Below are positions 35,752 through 47,452 of a stretch of DNA of 64,000 nt, one piece after another. Below the pieces are notes generated by a model. The model was not told where the DNA came from, ran no database searches, and saw nothing but the letters and a program-made list of their open reading frames with translations. Every line of letters begins with the position of its first letter. Within the stretch, counting starts at the first letter, position 1. The DNA comes from Bidens hawaiensis (Eukaryota; Streptophyta; Magnoliopsida; Asterales; Asteraceae), in assembly GCA_021521415.1 (NCBI GenBank), contig JAIQDT010001728.1, positions 1 to 64,000 on the forward strand, written 5' to 3'. The position numbers and the translations under genes are program-made.

Positions 35752-38700
35752 TCACGGATTGCCATGACATGTCCTTTTGATCATCAAACATAGATTTTGT
35801 AGAAACTTTCGACGGAGATTTAGGCAACCATCTGTGTCTGTGTGACTTGGAGTTATAGGTACGAATGGTTGTCGTAACCTCCAGAGTTTTGGATGTGGAA
35901 GGAGACGAATCAGCACTTTCTCCTGTTTTGGTTTAGACTTAGTGCTCATGTTTGAATTTGAGCTCGAAACACCTTTTCTGACCTTTCTTTTAGGCATGTT
36001 CGGTTTGGTCTGATGAGGACTAAACCTGCCAAATTTGTTTCGATTCCAATCATCGTCAAAGGAACTAGCCTGATAATGCCTAAATCCTTGCATGAATACG
36101 TTATAAGGCATGTACGGCATATTCCTTTGATAGAATCCATAATAAGGAACATATGGACGATGTGGACAATTTCTGGCAATATGACCAGGAGTGCCACAAT
36201 TAAAGCAAGTTTGACGTTTCATGAAAAAGTCATTTTGAGCAACTCCTTGTCTGGACTGGTTGTGTGGACCAGTCTGCTTGAATCTGCGAGAATTCCTGTT
36301 CTCATCTTTGAATTTATCACCTTGTTTGTCATTAGAGCATCCCTCCTTGACAAACTTAGGTGCAACATATTTATTGAATGTTTTTTGTTTTTTTAATTTT
36401 ATTAGAAACCGAATTATTAGAATTCAAAGTTTCAACTGAATCAACCACACAAAAATTCTTGCTCTTTAAAGCAGAGCCCACAGAAACAGTTGGAATAACA
36501 TAATTCAAAACAGGAAGTTTTAAAGAAACATCAGAAACAAAATCCTCATCAGTGCACTCCTTCATAATTACTTTTTCTGCACATGAAGTAGATACATTAG
36601 AATCGTTCATATTTGAAGTGGACGGACTAGTGTTCACATAACTGGTTTAGTCACCTTTATCTTGTTTACCATATTTCATGTCCTTTATCTTTTCTTCATG
36701 TTCTTTGGTGACAAGGGTAGGGACATAATTTTGGTTGTAAGGTGGGGGAACTTGACTTTATCCTATTCCCTCACCCTCATTCTCTTTCCACCACAATTGG
36801 TTCTCAATCATTGAGTTAACTACTTTACTGGAACCATCGAATTTTTTAAAATCAAGTTCAGCTTTTTCAAACTTACTAGTTAGATTCAAGATTTCTAACT
36901 TGGAGGCTTCCAGTTTAGCAGTTAACTCAGCAATTTATTTTTTGGCATCTTGGTGATGACAACTTTTTACACTAAAATCATACTTAAGCTTAGAAATGTC
37001 TTTCTTTTGTGCTTCTATTTTTTCTAGAAAGCCCTTTTCATTTTTCTTAAGTTTAAAATTTTCTGATTTTACTCTCTCCATATCTCTAGTCAGGTTATCG
37101 TTGTGAAGCTTATACATTTCTATTTTTTCAACACAATTTAAAGAACATGGTTTGAAACTTACCTCAGATGAATCTGGAGAAGTGAACGCCATATATGCAA
37201 ACTGAAGCTCCTTGATCTTCTCCTCGGTAGCGTCTTCTTCTCCGGTGCCTTCAACATTGACAAAGTTTGCAGTCTGGTTTCCAATGTTGAGTGCAACCAT
37301 CTGACCTTCCCAAGAGAACTGTTGAGCAACCATACCCTTTCACCATTACCAGAATTACCTCCGACCTCACCTCGGGCATTCCCAACAGGAACCAAAGCCC
37401 TTTTCATATTTCCATCGTTCGTTAGATTAGTACATTCTCGAGCAAAGTAACCCGGCTCGTGACAGTTGTAGCACCTAAGAGTATCCTTGTTGAAACCCAC
37501 CTTTTGATTTTTCGGCATGTTCCAATTATTTCTACCCGTCCTCTTAGTGAACTTCTTCGCACGAAAAACTGCCATGGCGATTTGCCACGAGATGTCCATT
37601 TCTTCAACATCATCAGGATGGATCTGATCTAATTCAGTAGCAACCACTGGTTGAACCAAGTCTCCAGCCAAAAATGCATTATAGCAATTCATGAATCCCG
37701 CCATTAGAGCGATATTCTCTTGAGTCTCTTTTGATATGATGAGAATCTGATTGAATTTCTGACTGGACGTGTGAGCTGTTTTTCCATAATCATTAGAAGA
37801 CTGTCCAGACTTGGTGAAGAAAACTGGAGCTGGTTGGGGTGGGGTGGAAGATGACGATGATTGACCTCGAGTGGATGAAAACATCTGAAAGTTACTCTGA
37901 GGTGGCTGTTGGGTGGCTTTGAACAATGAAAAACTGTCTTGAGAAATAAGAGCACTGTTGGAGGAAACATTGTATCCAGCCGCACTTTAAGAACTTGCAT
38001 GATTTATTGCACGTTGCTTATCATCCATGTCACATGATTTAGTAGTGGCTATCATCTCACTCATACCCATTCTGTTGAGGTCCTTAGTCTTTTTGATAAC
38101 CGCAACATTCATGTCCCAACTTTTTGACAATGAGTTCACCAGCTTGTTGTTTATTTCTGAAGTTTGTAGATAGATTCCTGCTGTTCTCATTTCAGTCACA
38201 AGAGATATGAATCTTTGAAGTTGGGATTCCAACGTTTCTCCCAAAACATGATTAAACATATTGAACTTTTATCGCAGCAGATCTTGGCGACATTCATTCC
38301 CTTCATAGACTTATATCAGTGCCTCCCACAACTCTTTAGCAGATTGAAGTTCTCTAAACTGAAGGGCAATCTCAGGTGAGAGTGCCATGGTTAGAGTGGA
38401 GAGAGCTTTCTCATCTTCCTCAACTTTAGCAAAATCATCATCGTCATACTGTGCAACTGGTTTCACAAGAACTTCGTCAGAGCCATCCTTTTGATAGGTG
38501 ATCCTTTGAGGTCCCCTCACAATACTTTTCCAAATTTTGGAATCTTTCATCTTGGCGTAGTGTTCAAAACAAAATTTCCATTCATTGAACCCCTCATGAG
38601 ATAAGAGACGGGGTATACGAGTGGCAGTCCTCATGATGGAATCAAATTCTTGATGAAGTGATGAATTGATTGAATTACTAGTATTTGTTAAATGGGCCAT
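35752..38700 (-). pseudogene. Element A gag with two zinc knuckles
   Basis: The start is ATG 38700 (MAHLTNTSNSINSSLHQ). The UBN2-type gag region (GFNEWKFCFEHYAKMKD, SPEIALQFRELQSAKELW) breaks near 38310 and 37990. The first zinc knuckle CYNCHEPGYFAREC is at about 37468-37427. A long spacer with a probable coiled coil follows (37333-36640: KIEMYKLHNDNLTRDMERV, KLKKNEKGFLEKIEAQKKD). The second knuckle CFNCGTPGHIARNC is at about 36210-36169. Two knuckles separated by a helical spacer also occur in B and D. Several frameshifts and stops make it non-coding now. Confidence 0.8.
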
Positions 38701-39254
38701 TTTAATTGGTTAAGGATTGATTTTAAGTCCAATTATTACTTAAGTCCAAACTTAAAGCCAAAATCCAGATCAAGCAAGCCCAAACAACTAACTGGGCTGT
38801 GAACAGGTCCAAACTGGCTGACCGAGAACCACCAAAGCTATCAAATTGTGACCGAGAACTCAATGAATGATCGAGCTTTGACCGAGAACCCTAAAGTTGA
38901 CCAGTCTTGACCAAGAACTACCAAAAGTTGACCAGTCTTGACCGAGAACTACCAAAAGTTGACCAATAATTGACCGAGAACTACTAGTTAGCCGAGAACT
39001 TTCTCGGCCGGGAACACTAGTAGCCGAGAAATGTTTTGGCCGAGAACACAAGTTTTCAACAGACTTGTAAAAAACTCCCGGGAAAAAGGGTTTTGATTTG
39101 TTTCCAAAACAAGACCAATCTTTTCCAAAAAGGTTCAATCTTCTTCTCCGATCAGTGAGTTGCCGAAAAATCACAAACACCACCAAAGAACTATTCCTGA
39201 ATCTTTGATATCACAATACAGAGACTGAATAAGGTCTAAGGCTCTGATACCAAT
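38701..39254 (-). other. Leader and primer-binding site of element A
   Basis: The PBS TGGTATCAGAGC (complement of the initiator tRNA-Met 3' end) is at 39252-39241, two bases from the LTR. The leader between PBS and gag is noncoding and carries the motif array at 38815-39060. Confidence 0.8.
38815..39060 (-). repeat. Array of TTGACCGAGAAC motifs in the leader
   Basis: About ten copies of (TTG)ACCGAGAAC or GCCGAGAAC, spaced about 30 bases apart in the first part (38819, 38849, 38879, 38909, 38940, 38972). They are written on the + strand here, hence antisense to the element. The stretch CCGAGAACTTTCTCGG is a small hairpin. Confidence 0.85.
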
Positions 39255-39607
39255 TGTAAGTCTCGAATCTGGATCACTACAATTATGATATCAATAAAGC
39301 AAGTATTGGTGCGGAATGCCAACATTTGGTGATTCAAGAATACGAGTAAACACTAAAGAATAACACGGGATTGCTTCAAAACACACGTATATTAAGATAC
39401 GTCGGGTGCTTAAGCACTTACAATACACGATACCAAAAACAGGTGAATGAACAACCTAGACCCTATACATGACATCAACTATATATAGGGAAACCAAAAA
39501 ACCTAAGCCCACCGAGAACTTTAGAGTTCTCGGCTTACATAGAAAAACCCGTAGCCCAGCCCGATACATATGGACTAAGTACAAACCATACAAAATTAGG
39601 CCCAACA
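39255..39607 (-). repeat. 5' LTR of element A
   Basis: 353 bases; on the minus strand it opens TGTTGGGCC and closes CTTACA next to the PBS. The hairpin at 39512-39533 (CCGAGAACT arms, TTAG loop) corresponds to that of the 3' LTR. Confidence 0.9.
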
Positions 39608-40151
39608 CGAGAACCATGGGTTCTCGGTCAACCTTACGAGTTCTCGGTCAAACTTGACCAAGAACCCTTAAGAACTTTGTTAATGTCAGGGGTTCTCTGG
39701 TTGACCATGAGTTTTCGGTCAAACAACCCTGAGAACCCAGGATCCCAAGATCTCAGGCATATAAAACCCCTGAAATTTGTCTCGAATACCGTGTCATCTT
39801 CCCATACACACCAAATCTTCCATTAACATAGCACCTGCAACTCTTTGAAACTCATAATATGACCAAAACACAACATAATCACACACCACAATCATCATTC
39901 ACACACACAAGCACACACATATATATCACACTCAAAAATAACCCTTTTAAGCTAAAACACTCATTAAGGTCCGGAGATGTTCAAAGTGTCCCGAGTACAA
40001 ATCTTGAAAAAGAGTTTATATACCTTTTATAATTAACGAAAGAAACCTAGATGATCAAAGATGATAATAACAAAGGGAACTATGTTTTTGAGATTAAGAA
40101 GGGAGGGTATTATTTGCATATTGGATTTTGTTGATGAATAATACACACAAA
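39608..40151 (-). other. Middle piece of element Z
   Basis: This part of Z's pre-ORF3 spacer carries several GAGTTCTCGGTCAAC motifs (39619-39730). It is flanked by A's duplication (39608-39612) and B's duplication ACAAA (40147-40151). No gene. Confidence 0.75.
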
Positions 40152-40572
40152 TGTTGGTGCAGTGTGCCAGTAGTTCATCAGTCTTTAGTTTATCATGTCT
40201 GTAATCAGAATATTGTTTGTTATGTTTTGGTTATGGTGAACTTACCATTTAGCTTTTGGTATAGGCGATGTTAGCCTTTGGGCGAAGTTAGGGACAACTT
40301 CGCCTAGGTATGTTAGGCGAAGTTGTCGTTTACTGTAAAACCTACCTTGGCCGTAGGGTTTAGTAGACTTTTGGGTTATAACTTCTGAATGGTGTTTTTC
40401 TTATGGGTTACGAGCACTGAGTTGCTAATAACAAATAAGTATTTTGTTTACGTGTTTATTCATCGTACTTTTCCGATTTATTAATTCGTGTACACTCGTA
40501 ATCGTATACATAGGGGATTCCGCACCCTTTGTGTTTGAGATATTCCTGTGAAGATCCGGCTGGGAACCTACA
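40152..40572 (+). repeat. 5' LTR of element B
   Basis: 421 bases. Inside, GGCGAAGTT (40281-40289) and AACTTCGCC (40296-40304) form a perfect 9-base hairpin. The latter also pairs with TAGGCGAAGTT at 40314-40324, giving two alternative stems. Confidence 0.9.
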
Positions 40573-40956
40573 ATTGGTATAAGAGCGTTAGCTCTTGATT
40601 GTTGGTTCGGGATTACCACACGGGTTTTAAAAATCCTTCCGCAAGGATTTTTGCATCTTGTTACACGTAAAAACAACCGTTCCGTCCATCCTTTATTCTT
40701 TGCAATCCTTTCCGTCCATCCTTCAACCGTATAACCGACCATAAACTAAAGAATTGTGTACGAAATCGAAATCTGAAAATCCAGAAGGATTGGCAAAGTT
40801 GTCGTCCGAAATTTTAGGGTTTGAGCGAAGATATAAGGTTTTTAGCAAAGTTAACACTTAGCGAAGTTGAGGGAGACTCTGTTTTTCATTAACTTCGCCC
40901 CTCACTGTTCACAGAACAAAAGTTGACAAAATTTCCATTTTCATTTCGATTGAACA
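40573..40956 (+). other. Primer-binding site and leader of element B
   Basis: TGGTATAAGAGC (40575-40586) is the tRNA-Met primer site with one mismatch. The leader contains copies of (G/A)GC(G/A)AAGTT between 40791 and 40915, including an inverted AACTTCGCC. Confidence 0.75.
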
Positions 40957-41602
40957 TGACATCGATAAATATATCTGATTTGGTAAAGATGGAGGTCGAC
41001 GCTGGTTCAGCGACTAAAGCTCCACAGTTACTAAAAGGTACATACTTTGTTTCTTGGAAATATAGATTTGAGCAATATATGAAGTACCAGGATGCAAAGA
41101 TGTGGGTATGTATTCAGGATGGTTATATTCCTCCAACAACAGAATTTGAAGGACGGGAACAACTAAAGAAATATAATAAGATGGAGGATGATGAAAAGAA
41201 GATGTATGAAGCCGAAAGTAAAGCCTTAGCTGCCATAACTATGGCACTGCCTCAAGAGATTCTTCATATGTTCAGAAAGTATAAGTCTGCTAGAGAATTG
41301 TGGGAATCATTTGAAAATCACTTTGAAGGAAATGTGGGCATACGGAACTCAAAGACAAAACTGCTTAAAACTCAATTCTCAGTCTTCAAGTACCTTAAAA
41401 ATGAATCACTTGATGACATCATCACAAGATACTACCATTTGATAACTGAGTTGACTAACTACTCCATAGAGTATATTGAGAGTGAAATAGTAGAAAAGCT
41501 TCTGGATGCTCTTCCACCCAAATGGAAGATGTACACAGTGTTGATGAAAAAAGACAGAGATTATGAAAATTTTGATTTAGAAACCTATGAGCTTAATATG
41601 AT

Positions 41603-42018
41603 TTTTGGTGCATGATGTCAGTAGTTCAGTATCTTGTGTTTATCTGTGTCTGTAATCATTTAGTTTGTTTGTTTCGTGTTGAATACTGTTGATTTTGTAT
41701 GTTCGCTAGTATGTTTAAGCGAACTTGATAGGATAGCAAAGTTAAGACAACTTCGCCTAGGGTGTTAGGCGAAGTTGTCGAGGTTTATAAAACCCCTAAC
41801 TTCGGCCATTTTGTTTATGTTTTTTGGAAACGACTTGGTTTGGTGATCTTTAGTATCACGTGTTGGCTATTGCAATAAATCAAGTTTTACAGTATAACCT
41901 CATGTGTTTACATACATATTCAACGTATCAATCGTCTCGACACTCGTATCGTATACGTGGGGATTCCGCACCCTCGTACTACGAGATACTCCTGTGTAGA
42001 TCCGGTTGGGAACCTACA
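41603..42018 (+). repeat. 5' LTR of element D
   Basis: 416 bases. The first bases are TTTTGGTGC, where B has TGTTGGTGC, so the second base has changed. An 11-base perfect hairpin (AACTTCGCCTA 41749-41759, TAGGCGAAGTT 41766-41776) is the same as in B. TATAAAA is at about 41787. Confidence 0.88.
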
Positions 42019-42455
42019 ATTGGTATCAGAGCATTTTTCTCGTGATTGTGTGGTTCAGGATTATCACACAGGTGTCAAGATTGTTCCGTTAGACCATTCG
42101 CGGAACGAGTTTTCGTTGAAATACCTCGTTTTTGTCATTTTCTCCTCTTCCCTCATCAATATACCTACAAATCACCCTCGCGTCCCTCGCAATCGACCTA
42201 ATTAAACCTGCAAAACTCCAGTGTTCGTCAAGCGAAGTTGCCGTCACTGAAACTAGGGTTTTCAGCGAAGATATAGGGTTTCAGCGAAGTTGTGAGTAGC
42301 GAAGTTTAGTAGTAGCGAAGTTAAGTAGTAGCGAAGTTTAAGTTCTGCGAAGTTAATCTCCAGCGAAGTTACAAGCTAGAGTGAAGTTATACCAACTTCG
42401 CTATAGCTGTTCACAGAATTCTATTTTCGATTCTTGAATCACCATTCTTTCAACT
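42019..42455 (+). other. Primer-binding site and leader of element D with AGCGAAGTT array
   Basis: A perfect TGGTATCAGAGC lies at 42021-42032. Between 42231 and 42410 there are about eight copies of (A)GCGAAGTT, with an inverted AACTTCGCT at the end, in front of gag. Confidence 0.85.
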
Positions 42456-45110
42456 ATGACTTCGTTAAACATCACAGAACTGGTAAAAATGGAGGTTGAA
42501 GCTGGTTCAGCAACTAAAGCTCCGAAACTGCTTAAAGGTACCGATTTCGTTGCATGAAAAGATATATTTAAACAGTATGTGAAGTATCAAGACGCAAAGA
42601 TGTGGGTTTGCATTCAAGACGGGTACATTCCACCAACTTCCATGTTTGAAAGTCGTGAACAGATTAAGAAGTACAGTAAGATGGAAGATGATGAAAAGAA
42701 AATGTACGAGGCAGAGAGTAAAGCGCATGTAGCTATTACAATGGCACTTCCACAAGAGATTCTTCATACCTTCAAAAAATACAAAACTGCTAGAGAGCTA
42801 TGGGAAGCACTAGAGAATAGATATGAAGGAAATGTTGAGATATGTACCTCCAAGACAAAGCTGCTAAAAACCCAATTCTCCATATTCAAGTATCTGAAAA
42901 ACGAATCACTTGATGATATCATCACACGATATTATCATTTGATGACCGAACTAAATAATTACTCCATCGAATACAAGGAAGAAGAGATAGTAGAAAAACT
43001 TCTTGATGCTCTCCCACCAAAATGGGAGATGTACACTGTTCTGATGAGAGAAGATAAGGACTTTGAAAAGATTGATTTGGAAACAGTGGTCAGTAAGTTA
43101 CGAAATTTTGAACTCAACATGGTTCGAAAGGAGACACCGACTGATCAGGTCCAGGATCCGGGAATGTATGGTGCGAAAGTCACTCCAAACTCAAGTTCAA
43201 AATCAGAATCCACTGCTTACTACTCAAAGGGGGAATCAAACTCCACTCCAGATGGTCATGTGATACTCAATATGGATGGTGACGTATGTTTCGTAGCAGG
43301 AGGTAGTAATTCCTTAAAACCTTAAACTACAACTGGAAATTTCTCATCCAATGCTCCAAGCAATAACTACTCACAGATGCCCATGAGTGTAAAATCAGTT
43401 GAACATCAGTTTGCTCTCTATGCATCCTTAATTGCATCTTATGAGAATTACATCAAAGGTAAAATAGTCGACCCTGCAACTTTGGATGAAGACTATGATC
43501 AGATCGATGCTGATGATCTAGAAGAGATGGATCTGCAGTGGCAAATGGCTATGATAGTAAGAAGGGTAAAGAGATTTATGAAGAAAACGGATAGAAAGTT
43601 TGTTGGAGAAAGACCAGGGTTTGATAAGTCAAAGGTTCGCTGTTATAACTGTCAACAAAATGGTCACTTTGCTAAGGAATGTACAAATGAAAGAGTCGAA
43701 CGAAGTCAGAACAGGCCTGCTCAATAGAATGGGGGGTGGTAGTGAAAATAGGGCTATGGTATCTCAACAGAACGGTGGATACAACTGGAATATACACGTT
43801 GAGGAGGTGTTCGAACAGGCAAATCTGGTAAACATTGAAACTGGATGAAGTGGGAGAGAGAAGGGGGAAGATCAAGCATACATGGCAGAAGTGAACGATC
43901 AGCTCTCTGAGGTAAGTTCTGAACTTCATTGTGAACAATGTGAAAACCTGTCTGATCAATTGAAAACATTAACTGATCAGTTTGTTAGTTTGGATACTCA
44001 ATTTAAAAACTTAAAAGAAGAACATCATTATTCTAAAACTAAAGAAAATAGTTACTCGGTAAAAATAAAAGCTAGTGAAAAGGATATCAGAAGTCTTAAA
44101 GCCACTCTAGCTGAATAAATACAAGTGATTGATCTTATTTATGAAGTGTTAGAAGAAAAGACCAAACTAATAGCTAAAAAAGATAAACAGATAGCTGATT
44201 ACCAAGTAAAGTGGTGGAACTGAACAGAAAAATTGAACAATTTAGAAATTCTTCGGTAATGTTAGATCACATCATAAGTGTTCAACGTTCCCCGGTTAAC
44301 AAAGGGGGAATTGGATTTTCTGAAGTTCCACCACCATACAACAATAACTATACCTATGATCCTAGTAATCAGCAATCTGCAAATGTTGAGATTAGTCAGA
44401 CAGTTCCAATCAAAATATCTGCTAAAGAAACTGAAGTTAATAAGAGTGAAACAAGTAAGTCAAGTTCTAATGTCACAAGTTCTGTCTCTAGCTCTGTCTC
44501 GTAAAATTCGGACAAGTCGTCCAAATCGGGTGAGATAAAAGAAGAGGTTGTGTTACTAAAACGAGGGGAGGACTATAAGTTTGATGAAAAGAAATCTTCC
44601 CTAAATCCGTTCGTCCCACCGTATGTGAGACAAACGGATAGTAACGCAACCTCGACATCTGCAACAACTTTTGAGATGAAAGTTCAAAACAACAAGAATA
44701 GTTCGAACAGAAGTTGCTTTAGATGCAACAGGATAGGACATCTTGTCGCTGATTATTCTCTGAAACAAAGAAAACCTAGAAATATGAGGCCTACTAAAAC
44801 TGAGTACAAAACGAGTACTAATTATGATGCTGGTAAGAACACTAATACACCAAATTTAAATCATTGGTCTAATCCAAGATTTCAAAGGAACCAGTCTTGT
44901 TTTTTCCTAGTAAATTACCAAACCAATAATTATAATTCAATTAACTCACGAAGGTTTGGATGACCTCATAGCCAGTCATCTAGAAGTTTTTCTTACAGAA
45001 CTTATAGAAACTCTCCTCAAAGTAACTTTGGGCAACCAAAATACTGGATGCCGGATAACAGATTTAATCAACCCAAGACCAGAAGGTTTTGGGTCCCCAG
45101 ATTTTAATAT
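42456..45110 (+). pseudogene. Element D gag
   Basis: The start is ATG 42456 (MTSLNITELVKMEVEAGS). TGA at 42555-42557 replaces a Trp codon. A long open UBN2-type stretch follows to TAA 43324. Zinc knuckle 1 is [14 protein letters not shown] (43641-43682). A frameshift lies in a G run near 43731. The coiled-coil spacer includes QLSEVSSELHCEQCENL and KIKASEKDIRSLKATLAE. Zinc knuckle 2 reads CFRCNRIGHLVADY near 44716, with the last Cys replaced by Tyr. Stops are near 44116, 44502 and 44960. Confidence 0.82.
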
Positions 45111-47039
45111 GTTTCTTTAATTGTGCAGGTACAGTCAAACAGGGCTGTAAACAATATGTGGGTTGTTGACAGTGGCTGTTCCCGGCACATGACTGGTAAC
45201 AAGAAATTGTTACGTGACTGGAAATCTGTTCAAGAATGAAGGGTTAGTTTCGCAGGGGAAAGTGGAGGAAGAATTAGTGGTATTGGGACTGTGACGAATG
45301 GAAGAATAAAGTTGGAAAAGGTGAATTTTGTGGAAGAGTTGAAGCATAACTTGTTGAGTGTATCTCAGATTTGTGATAAAGAATATATTGTTCATTTTAC
45401 TAAAGATGAGGCACTCGTACTTTATCCTGGTTTCAAGATACCAGAGACGTGGGTTGTAATGAGAGCTCCAAGAGAGAAGAACACGTATGTGATGGATATG
45501 AGATCAACCGAGATAACAACAGAAGAATCATGTCTCCTGTCAAAAGCAACAGAATCTGAGTCAGAACTGTGGCACAGAAGAATGGGTCATATACATCTTC
45601 GTAAGATGAACTACATAGTGAAAAATGGATTGGTACTAGGGGTTCCTTTGAAGAATTTCAATTTTGAAGACCAATGTGTATCATGCTAGAAAGGAAAACA
45701 GCACAATAAACCTCATCACTCCAAGAAGGTTAACTCAATTGTCAGCACCTTGGACCTACTTCATATGGATCTCTTTGGTCCTGTGAATGTAAAGAGTCTA
45801 GGAGGAACTTCATATTGTTTGGTGGTCACCGATGATTACTCTCGATACTCTTGGGTCTATTTTCTGAAGGCAAAAGATGAGACAGTTCAGTTGGTAATTA
45901 ACTTGATTACCAAGGTGGAAAATATTGTTGGGAGAAAGGTTAAGTACATCAGGAGTGATAATGGTACAGAGTTCAAGAACTATCAGATGGAGATGTTCTG
46001 CTTACAGAAAGGGATAGAGCATCAGTACAACGCCCCATATACTCTGCAACAAAATGGAGTAACTGAGAGGAAGAATAGAACGCTAATCGAAAGCGCTAGG
46101 ACCATGCTGGCATATGCTAAACTTCCCGTGGTGTTCTGGGCTGAGGCTGTTGCTACAGCCTGTTATATCCTTAATCGTGTCTTAACTGTTAAAAGATTAA
46201 ATAAAACCTGTTATGAACTTATGCATGGTAGAAAGCCAAACTTGAATGGTCTTGAACCTTTCGGGTCCCCATGTTCGATATTAAAGACTAACTCTAAATT
46301 TGGTGAGAGAGCTGACGAAGGTATCTTAGTTGGCTATGTTGTTGGGACACCCAACAGAAGAGTCTTTAATCTATCAAACAGCAAGGTTGAGGTGGTCTGT
46401 AACACTGACATTACTAGTTACAAATCACCAAGGCCTTGCATGGGATCGGCAGAGGCTTTCGACTATGATAAGCTATTCAAATCATTTAATGTGCCTTACT
46501 TGGATTTTGCAGACATTGATGAGAAAATGGCCTCACAGATACTGTATGATGACGAGGAGACCATTGTGCAACGTCCACGATATGATGAAAATCAACCGAC
46601 CTCGTCAAGTGCGGTTGAAACTCCTGCTGTCTCGAATGAAGATGAATTCTATAATCCATTTCACACTCAACCTCAGTCTCACACTGATGAACTTTCTTCA
46701 AATCTTGAGAATGATCTGGAAGTCGGTCCGGTACAGTCCACCAAAATTCACAAGAATCATCCTCTGGAGAATGTGATTGGTAATCCTTCTGATGGTGTAC
46801 GTACTAGAAGAAGTTTGGATGAACACACGTGTGTTTATGCAAGTATTAAAGACGCCGGTATTATAAATGAATGCTTGTACACCTGCTTCATCAGCCAGAT
46901 TGAACCAAAGAATTATCAATTAGCTTTGAAGGATAGCTCGTGGGTTGAAGCCATGCAGGAAGAACTGGCACAGTTTGAGAAGATGGAAGTGTGGCAATTA
47001 GTTGAAAAACCGCAAGAAGTAAACTCTATCGGTACAAAG
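45111..47039 (+). pseudogene. Element D protease, integrase and truncated RT start
   Basis: The protease motif VVDSGCSRHMTG has DSG at 45168-45176. GAG-pre-integrase: LWHRRMGHIHLRKMNYIV. A stop at about 45687 lies before KGKQHNKPHHSK. Integrase is open from 45750 for more than 400 codons with Asp (VVTDDYSRYSW), Asp (IRSDNGTEFK) and Glu (NGVTERKNRTLIE), then the linker. The RT start WVEAMQEELAQFEKMEVW ends at GTKW, fused to the 3' LTR at 47040. Confidence 0.88.
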
Positions 47040-47452
47040 TGGTGCATGATGTCAGTAGTTCAGTATCTTGTGTTTATCTGTGTCTGTAATCATTTAGTTT
47101 GTTTGTTTCGTGTTGAATACTGTTGATTTTGTATGTTCACTAGTATGTTTAAGCGAACTTTATAGGATAGCGAAGTTAAGACAACTTCGCCTAGGGTGTT
47201 AGGCGAAGTTGTCGAGGTTTATAAAACCCCTAACTTCGGCCATTTTGTTTATGTTTTTTGGGAACGACTTGGTTTGGTGATCTTTAGTATCACGTGTTGG
47301 CTATTGCAATAAATCAAGTTTTACAGTATAACCTCGTGTGTTTACATACATATTCAACGTATCAATCGTCTCGACACTCGTATCGTATACGTGGGGATTC
47401 TGCCCCCTCGTACTACGAGATACTCCTGTGTAGATCTGGCTGGGAACCTACA
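47040..47452 (+). repeat. 3' LTR of element D, first three bases missing
   Basis: It begins TGGTGCATGATG directly after RT codons and ends ACCTACA. There is no polypurine tract before it. Confidence 0.9.

Larger units (their letters stand above)
16867..39607 (-). mobile_element. Element A: SIRE-like Ty1/copia retrotransposon, complete ends, with nested gypsy insertion
   Basis: LTRs at 39255-39607 (5') and 16867-17238 (3') start TGTTGGGCC and end TTACA on the minus strand. The tRNA-Met primer site, gag, protease, integrase, RT, RNase H, a noncoding spacer, ORF3 and polypurine tract follow in Copia order. The duplication CGAGA flanks it (16862-16866 and 39608-39612). Without element C (23327-33596) it is about 12.5 kb, large as in the SIRE lineage, although the LTRs (353-372 bases) are short for SIRE. 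By eye the LTRs differ at about 17 of 350 aligned sites plus indels. No coding region is intact. Confidence 0.88.
41603..47452 (+). mobile_element. Element D: young SIRE-like copia element with a large internal deletion
   Basis: LTRs 41603-42018 and 47040-47452 are flanked by ATGAT (41598-41602, 47453-47457). They differ at 9 of 413 sites by my count. The interior has PBS, gag, protease, integrase and the first RT codons (IGTKW). There the 3' LTR begins abruptly, missing its first three bases, with TGG shared between both sides. RT, RNase H, spacer, ORF3 and polypurine tract are deleted. D belongs to the same subfamily group as B. Confidence 0.9.
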
